A stretch of DNA of 64,000 nt from assembly GCA_031538565.1 (NCBI GenBank), contig JAVKLS010000061.1, positions 20,732 to 84,731 on the forward strand. Direction: 5' to 3'. This document shows positions 53,142 through 60,220 of the stretch, one piece after another (position 1 is the first letter of the stretch; every line of letters starts with the position of its first letter). The notes beneath the pieces are model-generated. The model was not told the origin of the DNA and did no database searches. It worked only from the letters and a program-made list of their open reading frames with translations. Position numbers and translations under genes: made by a program. The DNA comes from JASGCK01 sp031538565. GTDB taxonomy: Bacteria > Pseudomonadota > Gammaproteobacteria > Burkholderiales > Burkholderiaceae_C.

Positions 53142-55310
53142 ATGACTCATCAAGCTAAACCCAACTTAGCCGATTGGCAAAAAGCTGCGGCCAAATCTGC
53201 ACCTAATGGCGACGTCGGCAGTTTGAATTGGCAAACGCCTGACGGCATTACTGTCAAGCCGCTCTATACCGCTGCGGACACAGCGCAGTTGCCGCACATC
53301 GACTCACTGCCTGGGTTCGAGCCTTATTTACGCGGTCCGCAGGCAACCATGTATGCGGTAAGACCGTGGACGATTCGGCAATACGCCGGCTTTTCTACTG
53401 CCGAGGCGTCTAACGCCTTTTACCGCAAAGCGCTCGCCGCTGGCGGACAAGGCGTATCCGTCGCGTTTGATTTGGCGACGCATCGCGGCTACGACTCCGA
53501 TCATCCACGTGTGACGGGCGACGTGGGCAAGGCGGGCGTGGCCATTGATTCGGTCGAAGATATGAAAATTTTGTTCGATCAAATTCCGCTGGATAAAGTG
53601 TCGGTCTCCATGACCATGAACGGCGCGGTGCTACCCGTGCTGGCAGGCTATATCGTGGCAGCCGAGGAACAAGGCGTTTCGCAGGACAAACTGTCGGGGA
53701 CGATTCAAAACGACATCCTCAAAGAATTCATGGTGCGCAATACCTACATTTATCCACCTGCGCCGTCGATGCGAATCATTGGAGACATTATTGAATACAC
53801 GGCAAAACATATGCCTAAATTCAATTCGATTTCCATCTCGGGCTACCACATGCAAGAGGCGGGTGCGAATCAGGCATTGGAGCTGGCGTTCACGCTGGCG
53901 GACGGGCGCGAGTACGTGCGCACCGCTCTGGCAAAGGGTTTGGATGTGGACGATTTTGCGGGACGGCTGTCGTTCTTTTGGGCCACTGGCATGAACTTCT
54001 ACCTTGAAGTTGCCAAAATGCGCGCTGCCCGTGTGCTGTGGCATCGCATCATGACAGGCTTTCATGCCAAGTCTCCCAAGAGCTTGATGCTACGCACGCA
54101 TTGTCAAACCAGCGGTTGGAGTTTGACTGAGCAAGACCCCTACAACAACATTGTTCGCACCACCATTGAGGCGATGGCTGCCGTGTTTGGCGGTACGCAA
54201 AGCCTGCACACCAACAGTTTTGACGAAGCGATTGCGCTACCAACCGAGTTTTCATCCCGCATTGCCCGCAACACGCAAATCATTATCCAAGAAGAAACGC
54301 ACATCACCAGCGTGGTTGACCCTTGGGCGGGCAGCTACATGATGGAGAGCCTCACGCAAGAGATGATTGACAAGGCGTGGGCCCTCATCGAAGAGGTCGA
54401 AGCTATGGGCGGCATGACTAAAGCGGTGGACAGCGGCTGGGCAAAGCTCAAAATTGAAGCAGCCGCAGCCGAGAAACAAGCCCGCATCGACAGCGGACAA
54501 GACGTGATTGTGGGCGTTAACAAATACAAACTGAGTCGCGAAGAGGCGCTGGCAGATCAGCCCGACATTTTGGTGATTGACAACGTGATGGTGCGCGATG
54601 GACAAATCGCCAAACTCAAAACCATTCGCGCCACGCGCGATGCGGCGGCGGTGAAAAACGCCCTGCAAGCCTTGACCGATGCGGCAGCCAGCGGCACGGG
54701 GAATCTCTTAGACTTAAGTGTCAAAGCCATCAAGCTACGGGCCACGGTGGGCGAAGTCAGCGATGCACTTGAGCAAACATTTGGACGGCATAGAGCCGAT
54801 ACGCAAAAGGTGACAGGCGTGTACGCAGCAGCATACGAACAAGAAGGCGACTGGGCAAAAGACTGGGACGCCATTAAAGATGAAGTTAAAAACTTTGCTA
54901 CCAAGCAAGGTCGTCGTCCGCGCGTGATGGTGAGTAAGCTGGGGCAAGACGGACACGACCGCGGTGCCAAAGTGGTGGCCACCGCGTTTGCCGATTTGGG
55001 TTTTGATGTCGACATTGGTCCACTTTTTCAAACGCCTGAAGAGTGCGCCCGCGCCGCGATTGAAAACGACGTCCACGCAGTAGGTGTGTCCACACTGGCG
55101 GCGGGTCACAAAACGCTCATCCCCGCCATCATCCAAGCGCTTAAAGACCAGGGTGCGGACGACATCATTGTGTTTGTGGGCGGAGTGATTCCGCAGCAAG
55201 ACTATGCCTTTTTGTATGAGGCTGGTGTCAAAGGCATCTACGGCCCTGGCACGCCAATTCCCGCTTGCGCGAGGGATGTGCTTGCGCAGATCGAGAAGTC
55301 AATCGGATGA
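53142..55310 (+). CDS. scpA: Methylmalonyl-CoA mutase
   Basis: Adenosylcobalamin enzyme converting (R)-methylmalonyl-CoA to succinyl-CoA. The N-terminal TIM barrel binds substrate (YAVRPWTIRQYAGFS, SVSMTMNGAVLP, CQTSGWSLTEQDPYNN), and the C-terminal B12 domain has the cobalt-ligand motif DGHDRG with His605. A single 722-residue chain is the E. coli/human homodimeric type. It needs MeaB, encoded downstream. Between it and meaB two nuclease-like genes and a repeat array have intruded. Confidence 0.97.
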   Translation: MTHQAKPNLADWQKAAAKSAPNGDVGSLNWQTPDGITVKPLYTAADTAQLPHIDSLPGFEPYLRGPQATMYAVRPWTIRQYAGFSTAEASNAFYRKALAAGGQGVSVAFDLATHRGYDSDHPRVTGDVGKAGVAIDSVEDMKILFDQIPLDKVSVSMTMNGAVLPVLAGYIVAAEEQGVSQDKLSGTIQNDILKEFMVRNTYIYPPAPSMRIIGDIIEYTAKHMPKFNSISISGYHMQEAGANQALELAFTLADGREYVRTALAKGLDVDDFAGRLSFFWATGMNFYLEVAKMRAARVLWHRIMTGFHAKSPKSLMLRTHCQTSGWSLTEQDPYNNIVRTTIEAMAAVFGGTQSLHTNSFDEAIALPTEFSSRIARNTQIIIQEETHITSVVDPWAGSYMMESLTQEMIDKAWALIEEVEAMGGMTKAVDSGWAKLKIEAAAAEKQARIDSGQDVIVGVNKYKLSREEALADQPDILVIDNVMVRDGQIAKLKTIRATRDAAAVKNALQALTDAAASGTGNLLDLSVKAIKLRATVGEVSDALEQTFGRHRADTQKVTGVYAAAYEQEGDWAKDWDAIKDEVKNFATKQGRRPRVMVSKLGQDGHDRGAKVVATAFADLGFDVDIGPLFQTPEECARAAIENDVHAVGVSTLAAGHKTLIPAIIQALKDQGADDIIVFVGGVIPQQDYAFLYEAGVKGIYGPGTPIPACARDVLAQIEKSIG

Positions 55311-55343
55311 CCTTTACCAACTCTGTTTATTCTGATTTCTCAT

Positions 55344-55369
55344 CCGTTCGCCCTGAGCTTGTCGAAGGG
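55344..55369 (-). repeat. 26-nt dispersed palindromic repeat, inverted copy after scpA
   Basis: Exact reverse-complement copy of the unit found many times at 56.1-56.4 kb, located 34 bases beyond the mutase stop and just before the next gene. It may mark the edge of the inserted segment or act as a transcript end. Confidence 0.9.
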
Positions 55370-55380
55370 CTTACTTGTCA

Positions 55381-55833
55381 ATGATGTGCAGCTATCTGAA
55401 TCATCCTCTGCGCCAGAAGTTAATTGATGTGGCATTGCAGTGGGAGTTGCGGTACAGCGTGCTACCGCGTGTGGGTGATGCACTTTCTGAGTTTGATGCG
55501 GCAATGCTGGTGGGGCATACACCTGAGTCTTTTTCAGACGCAATGGTTGGAGCGACGGCTGTTCAGAAAGGTTTTGATTTTCGTTTTGGCGCTGTACGTT
55601 ACCAAGTGAAACACAATCGACCTAGCGGGAAAAAGGGATCTAAAGTAACAAACGCAGGAAAAGTCACTTCAAATTTTGAGTGGGATGTTTTGATTTATGT
55701 TTTGTATAAAAAAAACTTTGAAATTCAAGGCGTTTGGACATGGGATCGAGAGACATATCAGTTGGCGTTTGCAGGCAAAGGGCAGAGAAGCATTCGGCTT
55801 ACGGAAATGCAAAAAGGCACGCAACTGCTATGA
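55381..55833 (+). CDS. Uncharacterised protein, possibly PD-(D/E)XK nuclease-like
   Basis: 150-residue protein of no family I can name with certainty. A helical N-terminal half (LRQKLIDVALQWELRYSVLP) leads to GFDFRFGAVRYQVKHNRPSG and later FEWDVLIYVLYKKNFEIQGV. The spacing D-x-x-F...YQVK with a following WD resembles the core of restriction-type nucleases (an Asp, then Q/E-x-K), which is only a suggestion. ATG 55381 or 55384 can start it. Its stop overlaps the GIY-YIG start by ATGA, so the two are coupled. Less G/C-rich than the flanking mutase gene. Confidence 0.55.
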   Translation: MMCSYLNHPLRQKLIDVALQWELRYSVLPRVGDALSEFDAAMLVGHTPESFSDAMVGATAVQKGFDFRFGAVRYQVKHNRPSGKKGSKVTNAGKVTSNFEWDVLIYVLYKKNFEIQGVWTWDRETYQLAFAGKGQRSIRLTEMQKGTQLL

Positions 55834-57368
55834 AACCTTTCCATGTTTACCTTCTCCGCTGTGCTGATGATTCTTACTATTGCGGCCAAACCGATAATTT
55901 AGAGACTCGTTTACATCAACACGATGTTGGTGAAGTTGGCTATACCGCCACTCGTAAGCCAGTTCAGCTTGCATGGCAAGGTGAGTTTGAGACTCGCGAT
56001 GGCGCAATTGCGTTTGAGCGGCAAATTAAAGGTTGGTCTAGAGCTAAGAAAGAGGCTTTGATTGCGGGGGATTGGGCGAAGATTCAAGAGTTAGCTAAAT
56101 CTAAAAATGCCCTTCGACAAGCTCAGGGCGAACGGTTTGGCGGGGAAGCCCTTCGACAAGCTCAGGGCGAACGGTTTGGCGGGGAAGCCCTTCGACAAGC
56201 TCAGGGCGAACGGGTTCCTACTTCGGCCATTCAGACTAAATCCGCCTCCGTTCGGGCTGAGCTTGTCGAAGCCTTAATAAGCCCTTCGACAAGCTCAGGG
56301 CGAACGGCTGGGGAGAGAAGCCCTTCGACAAGCTCAGGGCGAACGGGTTTTGGGGAAATCCCTTCGATGAGCGCAGGGCGAACGGTTTTATTAGAGTCAC
56401 TTCAAAGCAGTCATCAAATCACCCAGCGCCGCGCCGTTGCTAAAGCTATCACGCTTTTGGAGTCCGCCCGTGCCGACCATCGCGCAGAAGCAGACGCGCT
56501 ACTCACCCAGCTTTTGCCGCATACGGGCAAAGCACTGCGCCTTGGCATTAGCGGCGTGCCTGGGGTTGGCAAATCCACCTTCATTGAAGCGCTGGGACTT
56601 TTTTTAATTGAGCGCGGCCACCGCGTGGCGGTGCTGGCAATTGATCCGTCTAGCTCCGTTTCGGGCGGCTCCATCTTGGGTGATAAAACCCGCATGGAGA
56701 AACTCTCTGGCAACGAGCGTGCTTTTATTCGCCCCAGTCCCAGCGGCGGTACGCTTGGCGGCGTGACGTCGCACACGCGCGAGGCCGTGCTGGTGTGCGA
56801 GGCGGCAGGCTACGACGTGGTGATTGTGGAGACCGTGGGCGTAGGGCAAAGCGAAGTCGCCGTTGCCAGCATGACTGATTTGTTTGTGCTGATGCAGCTT
56901 CCCAATGCAGGCGACGATTTGCAGGCCATTAAAAAAGGCGTGATGGAGCTGGCCGATTTAGTTGTCATCAACAAAGCCGATTTGGATAGCGCTGCGGCGA
57001 CAAGAGCCCGAGCGCAAATTACCAGCAGCCTGCGAGCCTATGGGAGGCATGGTGCACAGGATGCATGGAGTCCTGAAGTCATACAAATGAGCGCGTTGCA
57101 AAGCGTGGGTCTTGATGTTTTTTGGCAGCACGTCACCCAATACCAACTGCTTCAAACAAAAAATGGACAACTGCCGCAGCGCCGACAAGCGCAAGCCCTG
57201 ACGTGGATGTGGGAGCAAGTGCAGAGCGGGTTGCAGGCACAATTTCATGGCAACCCAAAAGTCAAAGCGCAGTTAGAGACAACGCTGCACGCAGTTGCAA
57301 ATGGCAGTCTTGCTGCCTCTACTGCGGCGCGGCGGTTGCTTGGTTTAGTTAACTCGGAAGGTAAATAA
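55830..57368 (+). CDS. GIY-YIG nuclease domain joined in frame to MeaB through a repeat-encoded linker
   Basis: One open frame of 512 residues. Residues 1-80 are a GIY-YIG nuclease (VYLLRCADDSYYCGQTDNLETRLHQH, catalytic Tyr and Arg; later AFERQIKGWSRAKKEAL with Glu). Residues about 93-185 are translated palindromic repeats (LRQAQGER, VRAELVEA, PSTSSGRT). Residues about 190-512 are a complete MeaB GTPase. Stand-alone GIY-YIG proteins of about 100 residues with repeat-derived tails are common in this group, so the join looks like loss of the stop by repeat insertion. Whether a fusion protein is made, or MeaB starts separately at 56367, is undecided. Confidence 0.65.
   Translation: MKPFHVYLLRCADDSYYCGQTDNLETRLHQHDVGEVGYTATRKPVQLAWQGEFETRDGAIAFERQIKGWSRAKKEALIAGDWAKIQELAKSKNALRQAQGERFGGEALRQAQGERFGGEALRQAQGERVPTSAIQTKSASVRAELVEALISPSTSSGRTAGERSPSTSSGRTGFGEIPSMSAGRTVLLESLQSSHQITQRRAVAKAITLLESARADHRAEADALLTQLLPHTGKALRLGISGVPGVGKSTFIEALGLFLIERGHRVAVLAIDPSSSVSGGSILGDKTRMEKLSGNERAFIRPSPSGGTLGGVTSHTREAVLVCEAAGYDVVIVETVGVGQSEVAVASMTDLFVLMQLPNAGDDLQAIKKGVMELADLVVINKADLDSAAATRARAQITSSLRAYGRHGAQDAWSPEVIQMSALQSVGLDVFWQHVTQYQLLQTKNGQLPQRRQAQALTWMWEQVQSGLQAQFHGNPKVKAQLETTLHAVANGSLAASTAARRLLGLVNSEGK
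56110..56385. repeat. Array of seven 26-nt palindromic repeat copies
   Basis: Forward copies at 56110, 56149, 56188, 56282, 56321 and 56360 and one inverted at 56248. The first three form a 39-bp tandem unit (repeat plus TTTGGCGGGGAAG). The forward unit is open in all three forward frames and in two of three reverse frames, which explains how a whole array can be translated. The copy at 56360 has three substitutions that create ATG. Confidence 0.95.
56367..57368 (+). CDS. meaB: MeaB, methylmalonyl-CoA mutase chaperone GTPase (internal start)
   Basis: G3E-family GTPase that loads and protects cobalamin in the mutase. SSHQITQRRAVAKAITLLES, Walker A GVPGVGKSTF, the IDPSSSVSGGSILGDKTRM block, VIVETVGVGQSE and the NKAD base-specificity motif are intact, with a C-terminal dimerisation arm. 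ATG 56367, lying in a mutated repeat copy, gives 333 residues, the normal MeaB length, with GGGGAAA ten bases upstream. It is the same frame as the GIY-YIG gene. pccB begins on the base after its stop. Confidence 0.85.
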   Translation: MSAGRTVLLESLQSSHQITQRRAVAKAITLLESARADHRAEADALLTQLLPHTGKALRLGISGVPGVGKSTFIEALGLFLIERGHRVAVLAIDPSSSVSGGSILGDKTRMEKLSGNERAFIRPSPSGGTLGGVTSHTREAVLVCEAAGYDVVIVETVGVGQSEVAVASMTDLFVLMQLPNAGDDLQAIKKGVMELADLVVINKADLDSAAATRARAQITSSLRAYGRHGAQDAWSPEVIQMSALQSVGLDVFWQHVTQYQLLQTKNGQLPQRRQAQALTWMWEQVQSGLQAQFHGNPKVKAQLETTLHAVANGSLAASTAARRLLGLVNSEGK

Positions 57369-58901
57369 ATGCAAAACATACTTGAACAACTAGAAGATAA
57401 ACGTGCCGCAGCTCGCATGGGCGGGGGCGAAAAGCGCATTGCGGCGCAGCACAGCAAGGGCAAGCTCACAGCGCGTGAGCGGCTAGAAGTGTTGCTGGAC
57501 GAAGGCACGTTTGAAGAATGGGATATGTTTGTCGAGCACCGCTGCACCGACTTTGGTATGGCGGATAACAAAATTCCAGGCGATGGCGTGGTCACAGGCT
57601 ACGGCATGATTAACGGGCGTTTGGTGTTTGTGTACAGCCAAGACTTCACAGTGTTTGGCGGTGCGTTATCAGAAACGCACGCCGAAAAAATTTGCAAAAT
57701 CATGGATCAAGCCATGAAAGTGGGAGCGCCCGTGATTGGGCTTAATGACTCGGGTGGTGCGCGTATTCAAGAAGGCGTGGCCAGCCTTGGCGGTTACGCT
57801 GACATCTTCCAAAAAAATATGCTTGCCAGCGGTGTGATTCCGCAAATTAGCCTCATCATGGGTCCTTCGGCAGGTGGCGCGGTGTACAGCCCCGCCATTA
57901 CCGACTTTATTTTTATGGTGAAGGACTCTAGCTATATGTTCGTCACGGGTCCCGAGGTTGTGAAGACCGTGACGCACGAAGAGGTTAGCGCCGAAGAACT
58001 CGGCGGAGCCATCACGCACACCACTAAATCTGGCGTAGCCGATTTGGCGTTTGAAAACGATGTGGAAGCGCTGCTGATGCTGCGCCGTCTCTACAACTAT
58101 CTGCCGCTATCGAATCGCGAGCGCGCACCCGTGCGCCCAAGCGGTGATCCCGCAGGGCGCATGGATATGAGTCTGGACACACTCGTCCCCGAGAACCCTA
58201 ACAAGCCTTACGACATGAAGGAGCTGATTGCCAAAACGGTGGATGATGGTGACTTCTTTGAGATTCAAACCGAATACGCTAAAAATATTGTGATTGGATT
58301 TGCACGTATGGATGGGCAAACCGTGGGCATTGTGGCGAATCAGCCGCTGGTGCTGGCGGGCTGCTTGGATATTAAATCCAGCATCAAAGCCGCGCGGTTT
58401 ATCCGCTTTTGCGATGCATTCAATATCCCTGTGATTACCTTTGTGGATGTGCCAGGTTTTATGCCTGGCACAAGTCAAGAGCTGGGCGGCATCATCAAGC
58501 ACGGCGCGAAGCTGCTCTACGCCTATGCCGAAGCGACGGTGCCAAAAATCACCGTCATCACCCGCAAAGCCTACGGCGGCGCTTACGACGTAATGGCATC
58601 CAAGCATTTGCGCGGCGACGTCAACTTTGCGTGGCCCCACGCCGAGATTGCGGTGATGGGCGCAAAAGGCGCGGTGGAAATCATCTTCCGCGAAGACAAA
58701 GGCGACCCCGTAAAGTTAGCTGCACGCGAGTCAGAATACAAAGCAAGGTTTGCCAATCCCTTTGTGGCTGGGGCACGTGGCTTTATTGACGACGTCATCT
58801 TGCCGCACGAAACGCGCAAACGCATTTGCCGAAGCTTGGTCATGCTGAAAGACAAAAAGTTAGAAAACCCCTGGCGCAAGCACGGGAACATTCCGCTGTA
58901 A
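57369..58901 (+). CDS. pccB: Propionyl-CoA carboxylase beta subunit
   Basis: Carboxyltransferase subunit moving CO2 from biotin to propionyl-CoA. MGGGEKRIAAQHSKGKLTARERLEVLLD at the start, GLNDSGGARIQEGVASLGGYADIF (acyl-CoA site) and GGAYDVMASKHLRGD (biotin site) are family blocks. 510 residues. Its ATG follows the meaB TAA with no gap. The partner pccA is displaced by about 1.3 kb by a cupin and a KilA-N gene. Confidence 0.97.
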   Translation: MQNILEQLEDKRAAARMGGGEKRIAAQHSKGKLTARERLEVLLDEGTFEEWDMFVEHRCTDFGMADNKIPGDGVVTGYGMINGRLVFVYSQDFTVFGGALSETHAEKICKIMDQAMKVGAPVIGLNDSGGARIQEGVASLGGYADIFQKNMLASGVIPQISLIMGPSAGGAVYSPAITDFIFMVKDSSYMFVTGPEVVKTVTHEEVSAEELGGAITHTTKSGVADLAFENDVEALLMLRRLYNYLPLSNRERAPVRPSGDPAGRMDMSLDTLVPENPNKPYDMKELIAKTVDDGDFFEIQTEYAKNIVIGFARMDGQTVGIVANQPLVLAGCLDIKSSIKAARFIRFCDAFNIPVITFVDVPGFMPGTSQELGGIIKHGAKLLYAYAEATVPKITVITRKAYGGAYDVMASKHLRGDVNFAWPHAEIAVMGAKGAVEIIFREDKGDPVKLAARESEYKARFANPFVAGARGFIDDVILPHETRKRICRSLVMLKDKKLENPWRKHGNIPL

Positions 58902-58939
58902 GTGGCGTTAGCAGTGAAAAACAAGAGATTTTTAAAACC

Positions 58940-59251
58940 ATGAACATCATCCGAAGTAAAGATTTCACAGCACAGACGGCGTGGGGTAGTTTGCCCATTG
59001 CTAACTTCGCAGAAACAGCCGTCAAACTGCACTGGACAGATCAACCCTACAAGTGGCACATCAATGATGGGCAAGAGGTGTTTGCCGTAATGGACGGGGT
59101 CGTTCATATGCACTTTATGGATGCGGGCACTGAACAAATGACAGTGCTGTCTGCAGGCGATATTTTTTATGCGAGCGTCGGTACGCAGCATCTGGCAAAG
59201 CCGCAAGGCGCAGCGCGAATTTTGGTTATTGAAAAAGAAGGAAGTGTTTGA
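58940..59251 (+). CDS. Cupin-domain protein
   Basis: Single small cupin barrel of 103 residues. The two cupin motifs are degenerate (YKWHINDGQEVFAVMDGVVHMHF and GDIFYASVGTQHLAKPQG) and keep His residues for a metal. ATG 58940 is used. The stop overlaps the pseudo-pccA start as TGATG, showing that it was once directly coupled to pccA. Substrate unknown; small cupins recur in propionate operons of relatives, to my recollection. Confidence 0.82.
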   Translation: MNIIRSKDFTAQTAWGSLPIANFAETAVKLHWTDQPYKWHINDGQEVFAVMDGVVHMHFMDAGTEQMTVLSAGDIFYASVGTQHLAKPQGAARILVIEKEGSV

Positions 59252-59340
59252 TGTTTGAAAAAATCCTCATTGCCAATCGCGGCGAAATTGCTTGCCGCGT
59301 GATTGCTACTCGCCGCCAGCCGATCCTCAACGCTGCGTGA
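59251..59340 (+). pseudogene. Duplicated 5' fragment of pccA
   Basis: ATG TTT at 59251 opens a 29-codon frame whose first 18 codons (MFEKILIANRGEIACRVI) equal the pccA start except for one residue, then turn into RRQPILNAA and a stop. Bases 59251-59303 match 60221-60273 with three differences. It keeps the ribosome site GAAGGAAG and the overlap with the cupin stop, so it marks the original pccA position. Confidence 0.85.
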
Positions 59341-59349
59341 AAGCTAAAA

Positions 59350-60189
59350 ATGGTGCAATCCATCATTGTCAAAGGTTCTGAAATTGGTCTGATGTCGCGT
59401 GACGGTCAAGACTATATTTCCCTGACTGACATGCTTAAAGCCAAGGATGGTGAGTTCTTTATTTCTGATTGGCTTCGTAATCGCAATACGGTTGAGTTTT
59501 TGGGTATCTGGGAATCCATTTACAACCCTAGTTTTAATTACGGCGAATTCGCCACAATTAAAAGTTTTGCTGGTTTGAATAACTACAAAATTAGTGTCAA
59601 GGAATGGGTTGAAAAAACGAATGCGATGGGTCTTTATGCCAAAGCGGGTCGCTATGGAGGGACATACGCCCATAAAGATATCGCTTTTGAGTTTGGTATG
59701 TGGATTAGTGCTGAATTCAAAATCTATCTCATCAAAGAGTTTCAGCACCTCAAAGATGAGCAAGCTAGAACCAATTCGCTTGCATGGAGTGTGCAACGAA
59801 CTTTGGCAAAGGTAAATTACAAAATTCACACAGAGGCCATCAAGGCGCATCTTATTCCTGCTCGACTAACAAACTCGCAAATCGCTGTGGTTTATGCAAG
59901 TGAAGCTGATTTGCTAAACGTGGCGTTGTTTGGACAAACGGCTAATCAATGGCGGCAAGGGCATACCACGCAGACAGGCAATATGCGTGATGAAGCAACG
60001 TTAGAGCAATTGGTCGTGCTATCGAATTTAGAAAGTCTCAACTCTGTTTTTATAAAGCAAGGCTTAACCGCGAAACAGCGGCTGGAGCAGCTCAACACAA
60101 TTGCAATTACTCAAATGCGCTCGATGGTTGATAACGCTGCGCTACGCAATATTGTTGCAGCACCCTTGAAGCTGTCGAGTTCTCATTAA
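59350..60189 (+). CDS. KilA-N domain protein (phage-antirepressor-like)
   Basis: Residues about 10-115 form a KilA-N domain (DYISLTDMLKAKDG, DWLRNRNTVEFLGIWE, AGRYGGTYAHKDIAFEFGMWIS), a DNA-binding fold found in large DNA viruses, phages and many bacterial accessory genes. The C-terminal part (about 150-279) is helical with TNSQIAVVYASEADLLNVALFG. 279 residues, intact. Visibly A/T-richer than pccB and pccA. It lies exactly between a truncated and a full copy of the pccA start, so it arrived by insertion there. No recombinase is linked. Confidence 0.85.
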   Translation: MVQSIIVKGSEIGLMSRDGQDYISLTDMLKAKDGEFFISDWLRNRNTVEFLGIWESIYNPSFNYGEFATIKSFAGLNNYKISVKEWVEKTNAMGLYAKAGRYGGTYAHKDIAFEFGMWISAEFKIYLIKEFQHLKDEQARTNSLAWSVQRTLAKVNYKIHTEAIKAHLIPARLTNSQIAVVYASEADLLNVALFGQTANQWRQGHTTQTGNMRDEATLEQLVVLSNLESLNSVFIKQGLTAKQRLEQLNTIAITQMRSMVDNAALRNIVAAPLKLSSSH

Positions 60190-60220
60190 TATCAAAATTA
60201 AAAAGTAAAGAAGGTTTGAA

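Noticed and set aside
56110..56385. Possible CRISPR array (regularly spaced 26-nt repeats)
   Set aside because: The first three intervals are identical 13-base sequences rather than unique spacers, orientation switches, and the unit is dispersed elsewhere. No cas genes are present.
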